Shown: piece after piece, positions 40,796 through 48,883 of the stretch
How positions within the stretch are numbered: the stretch's first letter is position 1
How the letters are laid out: each line of letters starts with the position of its first letter
Source: Palsa-892 sp035295845
GTDB lineage: Bacteria > Pseudomonadota > Alphaproteobacteria > Rhizobiales > Xanthobacteraceae
Direction of reading: 5' to 3'
DNA: 64,000 nucleotides
Assembly: GCA_035295845.1 (NCBI GenBank)
Contig: DATGIF010000010.1
Coordinates: forward strand, 30,871-94,870
The notes under the pieces: model-generated
The model's database searches: none
What the model was told of the DNA's origin: nothing
The model's input: the letters and a program-made list of their open reading frames with translations, nothing else
Made by a program: the position numbers and the translations under genes

Positions 40796-41989
40796 TCAGC
40801 CTAGCTTGCGGAAGACGGGACGGCCAGCACGCACGGCGTCGCGCACCTCGGCGCTGTGCTCGCCGAGGCGCGGCGACGGATGCTCGTAACGCAATGGCGT
40901 CTCGGACAGCGTGATCGGCGTGCGCACGCCGGGAATGGTGACGCCGCCGGCGGTGCCTTCCGCCAGATCGACGCGCATCTTGCGGTAATTCACCTGCGGG
41001 TCGGCGAAGGCATCGGCAATGTCGTTGATCGGGCCAACGGGCACGCCCGCTTTCTCGAGCGCGGCGAAAAGATCGGCGCGCTTATGCTTCCGCGTTTCGG
41101 CGTGCATGAGCTCGATCAGGAGCGGCCGGTTTTTCACCCGGTCGGAATTGGCGCGAAAGCGCGGATCGTCGGCAAGCCCGGGCACGCCGAGAACAGTGCA
41201 GAGGCTGCGATACTGGTTGTCATTGCCGACGGCGATGATCATGTAGCCGTCGCTCGTGGGGAACACGCCGTAAGGCACCACGGTCGCGTGCGAATTGCCG
41301 AGGCGGCGCGGCGGCGTGCCGGAGACGAGATAGTAGAGCGCCTGGTTCGCGAGCACGCTGATCTGCACGTCGAGGAGCGCCATGTCGATATGCTGGCCCT
41401 CGCCGGTGCGATGGCGCGCGAGCAACGCCGCTTCGATGGCAAGCGCGGAATAAACGCCAGTGAAGACGTCGGCATAGGCTACTCCTGGCTTCTGTGGCTC
41501 GCCGCCGGCCTCGCCGGTGATATCCATGATGCCGCCCATGCCCTGGATCACGAAATCATAGCCGGGGCGGTGCGAATATGGCCCGCTCTGGCCGAAGCCG
41601 GTGATCGAGCAATAGACAAGGCGCGGATTGATTTTCCGCACGCTCGGGTAGTCGAGGCCGAATTTGGCGAGATCGCCGACCTTGTAGTTTTCGATCAACA
41701 CATCCGCCTCGCGCGCGAGCGCAAGCACGAGCTGCACGTCCTCTTCCTTGCGGAAGTCGGCCGTCACCGAGCGCTTGTTGCGGTTGATCGCGTGATAATA
41801 AGCGGAGGAAAGATTCTCGCCGTTATTCCCCTGCACGAAGGGCGGACCCCAGGGGCGCGTTTCGTCGCCCACGCCCTCGCGCTCGATCTTGATCACGTCG
41901 GCGCCGAGATCGGCGAGGATCTGCCCCGCCCAGGGCCCCGCGAGCACGCGCGCGAGTTCAAGCACCTTGATGCCGGCGAGCGGCGGCAT
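40796..41989 (-). CDS. CaiB/BaiF-family (class III) CoA transferase
   Basis: 397 residues. Signature elements: PLAGIKVLELARVLAGPWAG, GADVIKIE, RNKRSVTADFR, YCSITGFGQSGPY. The catalytic Asp is at 174 in AYADVFTG. It moves CoA between carboxylates without an acyl phosphate intermediate (formyl-CoA transferase, succinyl-CoA:aryl-acid transferases). Downstream of bioB by 21 bases and 4 bases ahead of the ThDP enzyme. In an aryl-acid pathway it could activate the product acid with succinyl-CoA or acetyl-CoA. Confidence 0.92.
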   Translation of the reverse strand: MPPLAGIKVLELARVLAGPWAGQILADLGADVIKIEREGVGDETRPWGPPFVQGNNGENLSSAYYHAINRNKRSVTADFRKEEDVQLVLALAREADVLIENYKVGDLAKFGLDYPSVRKINPRLVYCSITGFGQSGPYSHRPGYDFVIQGMGGIMDITGEAGGEPQKPGVAYADVFTGVYSALAIEAALLARHRTGEGQHIDMALLDVQISVLANQALYYLVSGTPPRRLGNSHATVVPYGVFPTSDGYMIIAVGNDNQYRSLCTVLGVPGLADDPRFRANSDRVKNRPLLIELMHAETRKHKRADLFAALEKAGVPVGPINDIADAFADPQVNYRKMRVDLAEGTAGGVTIPGVRTPITLSETPLRYEHPSPRLGEHSAEVRDAVRAGRPVFRKLG

Positions 41990-42010
41990 GGCGTTTCCTC
42001 TTTTTCTATT

Positions 42011-43003
42011 TCAATCCGACATCGGCCGCATGCCGAGCTTATCGAGAAGCCGCGTGTCGCGGTCGCGATCCGGATTCGGCGTGGTCAAGAGCTTGGGGCC
42101 GCAGAAGATGGAATTGGCGCCGGCGAGAAAGCAAAGCGCCTGCGTCTCGTCACGCATGTGGTCGCGGCCGGCCGAAAGCCGCACGACTGAGGCGGGCATG
42201 GTGATGCGCGCGGCCGCGATCATCCGCACGATGTCGAAGGGATCAGTTTCCTGGCCATGCGACACCGGCGTTCCCTCGACCTGCATCAGAAGGTTGATCG
42301 GCACGCTTTCCGGGTGCTGCGGCAGGCTTGCGAGCACCGAAATCATGCCGATCCTGTCCTCGACGGTCTCGCCCATGCCCATGATGCCGCCGCAGCAGAC
42401 ATGGATGCCCGCCTCGCGCACCGCCGCGAGCGTGTCGAGGCGATCCTGATAGGTCCGCGTGGTGATGATCTTCTCGTAATATTCCGGCGAGGTATCGAGG
42501 TTGTGATTGTAGTAATCGAGGCCCGCGCTCTTCAGCCGCTTCGCCTGCGCCGACGTCAACATGCCCAGCGTGACGCAGGTTTCCATGCCGAGCGACTTCA
42601 CGCCCTCGACCATGGCGCAAACCTGTTCGAGGTCGCGGTCCTTGGGCGAGCGCCAGGCGGCGCCCATGCAGAAGCGCTGCGCGCCCGCGATCTTCGCCGC
42701 GCGCGCCTCCGCGAGCACGGCTTCGAGCCGCATCAGTTTCTCGGCCTTCACGCCGGTTTCGTAATGGACGCTTTGCGCGCAATAGGCGCAATCCTCCGGG
42801 CAGCCGCCGGTCTTGATCGAGAGCAACGTCGAAATCTGCACCTCGCGCGGATCGAAATAGAGCCGGTGGATGCGCTGTGCCTCGAACATCAAGTCGGCGA
42901 ACGGCATTTCGAACAGCGCCCTCACCTCCGCGCGCGTCCAATCGTGACGCACGGCACCGAGGGGGCCAGTCGCGGCGGGCGAAGCGGACAGTGATACGGA
43001 CAT
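42011..43003 (-). CDS. bioB: Biotin synthase
   Basis: 330 residues, full length. The radical SAM CxxxCxxC is at Cys68, Cys72, Cys75 (GGCPEDCAYCAQ). Further BioB-specific blocks are YYNHNLDTSPEYY, CCGGIMGMGET and PINLLMQVEGTPV; the second cluster's Arg/Cys context appears intact. Inserts sulfur into dethiobiotin. The rest of the biotin operon (bioFDA) is absent here, so it is an isolated bioB embedded in a catabolic-looking run. Confidence 0.95.
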   Translation of the reverse strand: MSVSLSASPAATGPLGAVRHDWTRAEVRALFEMPFADLMFEAQRIHRLYFDPREVQISTLLSIKTGGCPEDCAYCAQSVHYETGVKAEKLMRLEAVLAEARAAKIAGAQRFCMGAAWRSPKDRDLEQVCAMVEGVKSLGMETCVTLGMLTSAQAKRLKSAGLDYYNHNLDTSPEYYEKIITTRTYQDRLDTLAAVREAGIHVCCGGIMGMGETVEDRIGMISVLASLPQHPESVPINLLMQVEGTPVSHGQETDPFDIVRMIAAARITMPASVVRLSAGRDHMRDETQALCFLAGANSIFCGPKLLTTPNPDRDRDTRLLDKLGMRPMSD

Positions 43004-43043
43004 ACAAACTCCCTACCGCATTATCTTCGATCTCGCGCGCCGT

Positions 43044-43451
43044 TCAAACCGCCGCCATGGCCTGAATTTCAAGCAGGTACTTCTCATTGACGAGCCGGTT
43101 CACGACCAGAAGCGTGTTCGGCGGATAAAGGCCGCCCGGAAACATCTTGGGGAACTCGCGCAGCCGATACTCATAGATGCCGGCAATATCGGAGGCCCGC
43201 ACGAGGTAGGTGATCGACTGCACGACGTTCGCCCAGGATGCCCCGGCGGAGGCGAGCGCCGCCGCGAGATTGGCGAATACCTGGGCGCATTGCTTCTGAA
43301 TATCGCCCTCGCCGACCAGCTTGCCGCTTTTGTCGACCGCCACTTGGCCGGCGATGAAAACGAGCCGCGCCCCGCCCGCGACTGCGACATGATTGTAGGG
43401 GCCAACGGGCTTTGCCAGCTCCGGCGGACTGTAAATTTTAATCTCGGCCAT
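43044..43451 (-). CDS. RidA-family protein (YjgF/UK114)
   Basis: 135 residues from ATG 43451. Begins KIYSPPELAKPVGPYNH-like and continues LVFIAGQVAVDKSGKLVGEGDIQKQ, with GGLYPPNTLLVV near the end; the conserved Arg of RidA deaminases is uncertain by eye. Such proteins hydrolyse enamine/imine intermediates or act in degradative pathways. First gene of the run that contains bioB, 40 bases upstream. Confidence 0.88.
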   Translation of the reverse strand: MAEIKIYSPPELAKPVGPYNHVAVAGGARLVFIAGQVAVDKSGKLVGEGDIQKQCAQVFANLAAALASAGASWANVVQSITYLVRASDIAGIYEYRLREFPKMFPGGLYPPNTLLVVNRLVNEKYLLEIQAMAAV

Positions 43452-43481
43452 GTATGCCCTCCCGGAACGGTTTGCATCGCT

Positions 43482-43495
43482 GTTGGTTGTCCAAC
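43482..43495. promoter_or_regulatory. Inverted repeat GTTGG-TTGT-CCAAC
   Basis: Perfect 5-base arms with a 4-base spacer in the divergent gap between ridA and the FAD monooxygenase (93 bases). A shared operator is plausible; the regulator is unknown. Confidence 0.4.
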
Positions 43496-43544
43496 GAGAG
43501 TTTAGTGTAGCGGGGCGCCGCCTCAAGTAGCTGGGAATTGCATC

Positions 43545-44774
43545 ATGGCCGTCGAACTTGCCTCAGCCCAATGCTGCATTGCGGGCGGCGGGCCGGCGGG
43601 AATTATGGCAGGCGTGCTTCTGGCGCGCGCCGGGGTCGATGTCCTGGTGCTGGAGAAGTACCCCGACTTCTTCCGCGACTTCCGCGGCGACACCATCCAT
43701 CCCTCCACGCTCGAATTGATGTACGAGCTCGGCTTCGACCGGGCCCTCCTGCGGCTGCCGCATCAGAAGGTGACCGAGATCGCCTTTCACGTCGGCGAGC
43801 GCGAATTCAAGGTCGCCGACTGTTCTCACCTCAATGTGCACCATCCCTTTGTCGCGCTGATGCCGCAGTGGGATTTTCTCAATTTCCTCGCGGAAAGAGG
43901 CGCGCAATATCCGGGCTTCCGCCTGCGCAAGAGCGCGGAAGTGACGGGCCTCGTGGAACGCGAGGGCCGCGTCACGGGCGTGCGCGTCAACACCCGCGAG
44001 GGCGATCTCGAAGTGCGCGCCGATCTCGTGCTCGGCGCCGACGGCCGCCATTCGACCGTGCGCGAAAAGGCGGGCCTCGCGCTCGACGATATCGGCGCGC
44101 CGATCGACGTCTTGTGGTTCCGGCTGTCGCGGCCGAAGAGCGACCCCGCGGAAACCATGGCGCGTCTCGGCGCCGGGCATTTCATGGTGATGCTGAACCG
44201 CGATGATTACTGGCAGTGCGCCTTCGTGATCCCGAAAGGAGACGCGGAAAAAGTGCGGCAGCGCGGGCTCTTCGCCTTTCGCAAGGACATCGCGGAGCTT
44301 GCGCCTTTTGCCAAGGATCGCGTCGAGGAGTTGAGCGATTGGGACGGGGTGAAGCTATTGACCGTTCAGATCAATCGCCTCCAGCAATGGTACCGCCCGG
44401 GCCTCCTCTGCATCGGCGACGCCGCGCACGCAATGTCGCCGGTCGGCGGCGTCGGCATCAATCTCGCGATCCAGGACGCGGTGGCGGCGGCGAATATTCT
44501 GGCGGCGCCGCTGCGCGAAAAACGGACGCGGCTCGACCATCTGCGCGCGGTGCAAAGGCGGCGCGAATGGCCGGCGAAGATCACGCAGGCGGTGCAGGTA
44601 CAGGTGCAGAACCGGATTCTGCGGCCGATCCTTGATGCTCGCGGCGAGCCGAAACCGCCGTTCCTGGTCCGGCTCCTCGACCGCTTCCCGCTGTTGCGCC
44701 GCCTCCCCGCTTACGCGATCGGAATCGGCGCGCGGCCGGAACACATCCGCACGCCGGTCTTCGCGGGCCATTAA
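43545..44774 (+). CDS. FAD-dependent aromatic monooxygenase (PHBH/UbiH fold)
   Basis: 409 residues from ATG 43545. Group A flavin monooxygenase motifs: dinucleotide site GGGPAGIMAGVLLARAGVDV, DG motif LVLGADGRHSTVR, and GD motif CIGDAAHAMSPVGGVGINLA. RGDTIHPSTLELMYELG lies in the substrate lid. Usually hydroxylates phenolic acids with NAD(P)H and O2, or salvages quinones. Divergent from the ridA-bioB run; its substrate could be an aryl acid released by the nearby pathway (inference). Confidence 0.87.
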   Translation: MAVELASAQCCIAGGGPAGIMAGVLLARAGVDVLVLEKYPDFFRDFRGDTIHPSTLELMYELGFDRALLRLPHQKVTEIAFHVGEREFKVADCSHLNVHHPFVALMPQWDFLNFLAERGAQYPGFRLRKSAEVTGLVEREGRVTGVRVNTREGDLEVRADLVLGADGRHSTVREKAGLALDDIGAPIDVLWFRLSRPKSDPAETMARLGAGHFMVMLNRDDYWQCAFVIPKGDAEKVRQRGLFAFRKDIAELAPFAKDRVEELSDWDGVKLLTVQINRLQQWYRPGLLCIGDAAHAMSPVGGVGINLAIQDAVAAANILAAPLREKRTRLDHLRAVQRRREWPAKITQAVQVQVQNRILRPILDARGEPKPPFLVRLLDRFPLLRRLPAYAIGIGARPEHIRTPVFAGH

Positions 44775-44820
44775 ACATCACGGCTGGGCTTGTCGCCGCC
44801 ATGACGCCGGCCGCATTTTT

Positions 44821-46038
44821 CTAAAAGAACGCCTGGATGCCGGTGATCGCGCGGCCGAGGATCAGCGCGTGCACGTCGTGGGTGCCCTCGTAGGTGTTCA
44901 CGGTTTCCAAATTCGCCGCGTGGCGCATGACGTGATACTCGATCGAAATGCCGTTGCCACCGAGCATGTCGCGGGCGGTCCGCGCGATGTCGAGCGCCTT
45001 GCCGCAATTGTTGCGCTTGACGATGGAAACGGTTTCCGGCGGGCAGCGCCCCTCGTCCATCAGCCTCGTCACGCGGAGGCTCGCTTGCAACCCGAGCGAA
45101 ATCTCGGTCGCCATATCGGCGAGCTTCTTCTGTACGAGCTGGTTGGCGGCAAGCGGCCGGCCGAACTGCTTGCGGTCGAGCACGTAGTTGCGGGCGATCG
45201 CATAGCAGGCCTCCGCCGCGCCCATCGCGCCCCAGGAAATGCCGAGACGAGCCCGATTGAGACAGCCGAACGGCCCTTTCAGGCCGGATACGTTGGGAAG
45301 GAGCGCGTCTTCCTTGACCTCGACGCCGTTCATGGAAATCTCGCCGGTGATGGAAGCGCGCAAGGAGAGCTTGCCTTCGATCTTGCTCGTCGAAAGCCCC
45401 TTGGCGCCGCGCTCCAGGATAAAGCCGCGGATCTCGTCGTTGTGCGCCGCCGACTTCGCCCACACCACGAACACGTCGGCAATCGGCGCGTTGGTGATCC
45501 AGAGTTTTGAGCCGGTGAGCCGGTAGCCGCCGGGAATTTTCTCCGCGCGCGTCTTCATGCCGCCGGGATCGGAGCCGAAATCGGGCTCGGTCAATCCAAA
45601 GCAGCCGACCCATTCGCCGGAAGCGAGCTTCGGCAGATACTTCTTTCGCTGCGTTTCGTCGCCATAGGCGTAGATCGGATACATCACGAGCGAGGACTGC
45701 ACGCTCATCGCCGAGCGCATGCCGGAATCGACGCGCTCGATCTCGCGCGCAGCCAGCCCGTAGCAAACGTAAGAGAGACCGGCGCCGCCATATTCCTCCG
45801 GGATCGTCACGCCGAGGAGCCCGAGCGCGCCCATCTCGCCGATGATGCCGCGGTCGAAACTCTCCTTGAGGTAGAACGCATTGATGCGCGGCAAGAGCTT
45901 TTCCTGCGCATAGGCGCGCGCGGTGTCGCGCACGGCCCGCTCCTCCTCGGAGAGCTGGCTTTCGAGGTCGAACGGATCGGCCCAGTCGAAGACGGCCTTC
46001 GTTGCCTCCGCCGCCTTCTTCGTTTGCGACTTGCTCAT
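44821..46038 (-). CDS. gcdH: Glutaryl-CoA dehydrogenase
   Basis: 405 residues from ATG 46038, preceded by AAGGAG. Acyl-CoA dehydrogenase fold with GCDH-specific features: the Arg of MRSAMSVQSSLVM, which binds the distal carboxylate, and the catalytic Glu in NTYEGTHDVH near residue 386. GCFGLTEPDFGSDPGGM and DMLGGNGISIEYHVMRH match as well. Converts glutaryl-CoA to crotonyl-CoA with loss of CO2, passing electrons to ETF. This is the lower pathway of lysine, tryptophan and benzoyl-CoA breakdown. Longer open frame upstream is not coding. Confidence 0.93.
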   Translation of the reverse strand: MSKSQTKKAAEATKAVFDWADPFDLESQLSEEERAVRDTARAYAQEKLLPRINAFYLKESFDRGIIGEMGALGLLGVTIPEEYGGAGLSYVCYGLAAREIERVDSGMRSAMSVQSSLVMYPIYAYGDETQRKKYLPKLASGEWVGCFGLTEPDFGSDPGGMKTRAEKIPGGYRLTGSKLWITNAPIADVFVVWAKSAAHNDEIRGFILERGAKGLSTSKIEGKLSLRASITGEISMNGVEVKEDALLPNVSGLKGPFGCLNRARLGISWGAMGAAEACYAIARNYVLDRKQFGRPLAANQLVQKKLADMATEISLGLQASLRVTRLMDEGRCPPETVSIVKRNNCGKALDIARTARDMLGGNGISIEYHVMRHAANLETVNTYEGTHDVHALILGRAITGIQAFF

Positions 46039-46068
46039 GGCGCCGCTCCTTCGTTCCGCCCCGCAGAA

Positions 46069-46092
46069 TTGGTGGATGGCATACTCTACCAA
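46069..46092. promoter_or_regulatory. 24-base dyad TTGGT...ACCAA between gcdH and the COG4091 gene
   Basis: TTGGT (46069-46073) and ACCAA (46088-46092) flank a symmetric-length spacer in the 115-base divergent gap. Likely a shared operator site; the binding protein is not identifiable. Confidence 0.35.
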
Positions 46093-46153
46093 GCTGTTAT
46101 GATAGCCGCAAAAGAAGGCGGACTTCGAAGCGCCGCCGCCAGGGAGTGAAGCG

Positions 46154-47524
46154 ATGAATCTGGGCCGCCTGTTGAAGCAACGCGCCGCCGAGGGCCGCCC
46201 GGTGCGCGTCGGCGTGATCGGTGCCGGCAAGTTCTCCTCGATGTTTTTGGCGCAGGCGCGCACCACACCCGGGCTGCATTTGCTGGGCCTCGCCGACCTT
46301 TCGGTGGAGCGCGCCGAGAAGGCGCTTGCGGCGACCGGCTGGGATTTGAAGGCGCAGCTTGCTGCGAGCCTCGACGATGCGCTGAAGAGCGGCCGCACTT
46401 TCATCACCGACGATGCCGAAAAGCTGATCGCGGCGAACGGCCTTGACGTGGTGGTCGATATCACCGGCAGTCCCGCCGCCGCCATCAAGCACACGCTCGC
46501 GGCGATTTCGCTCGGCCGCCATGTCGTCAACGTCACGGTCGAGGCCGACGTGCTCGCGGGTCCATTGCTCGCCGAACGCGCCAAGCGGGCGGGCGTCGTC
46601 TACGCGCTCGCCTATGGCGACCAGCCGGCGCTCGTCTGCGAGATGGTCGATTGGGCCGAGGCCTGCGGCTTCCGCGTCGTGTCCGCGGGCAAGGGCACCA
46701 AGTATCTGCCGCACTACGTGCGCTCGACGCCCGCGACGGTGTGGGAGCATTACGGGCTTTCGGCCGAACAAGCGGCCGCGGCCGGCATGAATTCGCAGAT
46801 GTTCAATTCGTTCCTCGACGGCACCAAGTCGGCGATCGAGATGGCGGCGATTTCGAACGCGACCGGGCTCAAGGCGCCGCGCGACGGCCTCGCCTTCCCG
46901 CCCGTCGGCGTCGATGATCTCGCGCGCGTGCTGATCCCGCGCGCCGATGGCGGCGTGCTCGAGGAATCGGGCCTTGTCGAGGTTGTGTCGAGTCTGGCGC
47001 GCGACGGCAAGCCGGTGCCGCGTGACCTGCGCTGGGGCGTTTATGTCGTGTTCGAGGCGGCGAACGATGACGCGCGCGCCGCCTACACCCGCCGCTCGTT
47101 CCGCGAATACGGCATGATCACCGACAAGTCTGGCCGCTACACGGCGCTCTACCGGCCTTATCACCTGATCGGGCTCGAGCTCGGCATTTCGGTGGCCGCG
47201 GCGGCACTTCGTAGGGAGCCAACCGGCACGCCCGATGCTTTCCGCTCCGACGTCGTGGCGGTCGCGAAGAAGGCGCTCGCGCCCGGCGAGATGCTCGACG
47301 GCGAAGGCGGCTACACGGTGGGGGGCAAGATCATGCGCGCGGAGGATTCGCTGGCGCGCCGCGCGTTGCCGATCGGGCTCGCGCACAAGGTTGCGCTCGC
47401 GCGCCCTGTCGCCGAGGGCGCGGTCGTGTCGTGGGACGATGTGGTGATCGCCGAGGATGAAACCGTGCGCGTGCGCCGCGAAATGGAGCGGCGCTTCGCG
47501 CCAAAGAAGGCGGCGGCAGCGTAA
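46154..47524 (+). CDS. SAF-domain homoserine-dehydrogenase-like oxidoreductase (COG4091)
   Basis: 456 residues. The N-terminal Rossmann domain reads VRVGVIGAGKFSSMFLAQA, followed by VVDITGSPAAAIKHTLAAI. The large catalytic part has DQPALVCEMVDWAEACGFRVVSAGKGTKYLPHY. The C-terminal ~90 residues form a SAF (SAF/antifreeze-like) domain (LARRALPIGLAHKVALARPVAEGAVVSWDDV). This family is annotated as predicted homoserine dehydrogenase, but members act on sugar acids and their true reaction here is unknown. NAD(P)-dependent, cytosolic. Confidence 0.75.
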   Translation: MNLGRLLKQRAAEGRPVRVGVIGAGKFSSMFLAQARTTPGLHLLGLADLSVERAEKALAATGWDLKAQLAASLDDALKSGRTFITDDAEKLIAANGLDVVVDITGSPAAAIKHTLAAISLGRHVVNVTVEADVLAGPLLAERAKRAGVVYALAYGDQPALVCEMVDWAEACGFRVVSAGKGTKYLPHYVRSTPATVWEHYGLSAEQAAAAGMNSQMFNSFLDGTKSAIEMAAISNATGLKAPRDGLAFPPVGVDDLARVLIPRADGGVLEESGLVEVVSSLARDGKPVPRDLRWGVYVVFEAANDDARAAYTRRSFREYGMITDKSGRYTALYRPYHLIGLELGISVAAAALRREPTGTPDAFRSDVVAVAKKALAPGEMLDGEGGYTVGGKIMRAEDSLARRALPIGLAHKVALARPVAEGAVVSWDDVVIAEDETVRVRREMERRFAPKKAAAA

Positions 47525-47530
47525 TCCGAT

Positions 47531-48784
47531 TTATTCGTGAAACTCGGCCGCCTCTGGCACGCGCGTGAAAGCGATCTTGGAGCCGAGATATTGCAGCGAC
47601 AGATCGCGCTGCGACGCAAGCGCCACTGCTCCGCGGCCGAAGCGGGCGCCGAGCTTGTCGACCGCGCGCCAGAGGATTTCGCTGCGCGTGAGCCCGCCCG
47701 CCGTCCGGGCGACGAAAAGATCGGGGCTCCGCGCCTCGACCGGCACCAGCCGGTAGAGCCAGATCGAAGTCCTGAGAAGGCGCGCGCGCCCTCCGCGCTC
47801 GGCGAGGAAACGCCGCCAGAGCCGTTCCAGTTCGCCGAGCAAAACAAAACTATCCTGGGTCGGCGGCAGCCGCGCTTCCTGGGCAAAGCGCCGCGCATCG
47901 ATCGGGCGCACGGAAAGGCCGAGGCCGCCGGCGGCATAGCCGTAACGCCTCAGCCTTACCGCGGCTTTCAGCAACAGCGCGCGCGTGACGAGGCGCGCAT
48001 GCAAGGGCATGCGCATTTCCGGCGCCAGCACGCGGCTATGACCGATCGAGCGCCGGTCATGTTCGGCGTCGGGCAGATCGACGCCATGCAAGGCGTAGAG
48101 AAAACGCTCGCCCATGACCGACCTCCAGATCGAGCGCGCCTGTTTCGGCGCGAGCGCCCAGAGGGCGGCAACGCTGTCGACGCCGGCGCTCACCAGATGC
48201 GTCGCCATGTTGTTGCCGATGCTGGGAAGATCGGTGAGCGCGAGCTTCAAGAGCGGCCCCGGCAATTCGTCCGCCGAAAGCAGCGTCAGCCCGTCGGGCT
48301 TTTGCATGTTGGAGGCGGTCTTGGCGAGCAGGATCGTGGGCGCAATCCCGATCGAGCAGCGCAGGCACTCGCCGACATTGGCGCGGATGCCGGCTTTCAT
48401 CGCCTGCGCGATTCTGCGCGCATTTTCAGGTTCGCGCTCGGTGCCGATCATGCGGCAGGCGGCTTCATCGATCGACATCACCCGGTGGATCGGCAGATGG
48501 TTCGCCACCTCCTGCATCAGGCGTTCGTGGTAATCGACGTAGATGTCGTGGCGCGCATGCACGAGCAAGAGATCAGGACAGAGGCGGCGCGCTTCGCGGA
48601 TGCGCATGCCGGTTTTCACGCCGAAGGCCTTGGCCTCGTAGCTCGCGGCAATGGCGCAGGTGGTGTCGGTGCCGGCCATGGGCACGACCGCAACCGGGCG
48701 GCCGCGCAGTTCGGGGCGCTCCTGTTGCTCGACGCTCGCGAAATAAGCGTTGAAGTCGATGACAAGGTAACGGAGGGGATGCAT
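47531..48784 (-). CDS. Y-family DNA polymerase (UmuC/DinB-like)
   Basis: 417 residues. Catalytic acids are all present: Asp10 in VIDFNAYFASVE, Asp106 and Glu107 in MSIDEAACR. The fingers (AIAASYEAKAFGVKTGMRIREARRLCP), a helix-hairpin-helix thumb (LTDLPSIGNNMATHL) and a little-finger domain follow. This intact triad separates it from ImuB, which lacks it. It lacks an adjacent umuD or imuA. Probably performs translesion synthesis. Convergent with the COG4091 gene, 6 bases apart. Confidence 0.9.
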   Translation of the reverse strand: MHPLRYLVIDFNAYFASVEQQERPELRGRPVAVVPMAGTDTTCAIAASYEAKAFGVKTGMRIREARRLCPDLLLVHARHDIYVDYHERLMQEVANHLPIHRVMSIDEAACRMIGTEREPENARRIAQAMKAGIRANVGECLRCSIGIAPTILLAKTASNMQKPDGLTLLSADELPGPLLKLALTDLPSIGNNMATHLVSAGVDSVAALWALAPKQARSIWRSVMGERFLYALHGVDLPDAEHDRRSIGHSRVLAPEMRMPLHARLVTRALLLKAAVRLRRYGYAAGGLGLSVRPIDARRFAQEARLPPTQDSFVLLGELERLWRRFLAERGGRARLLRTSIWLYRLVPVEARSPDLFVARTAGGLTRSEILWRAVDKLGARFGRGAVALASQRDLSLQYLGSKIAFTRVPEAAEFHE

Positions 48785-48883
48785 GGACCGGTCCCTTGGG
48801 CGGGACCGAAGAGCCTAGAACAAATCAAGAACGATTGGGAAGAGAAAAATTCACGCCGGCAAATCGCGAGCGATTTCAGTCCG

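Noticed and set aside
47531..48784. ImuB component of the ImuA-ImuB-DnaE2 mutasome.
   Set aside because: The catalytic acids are intact and neither imuA nor dnaE2 adjoins it.
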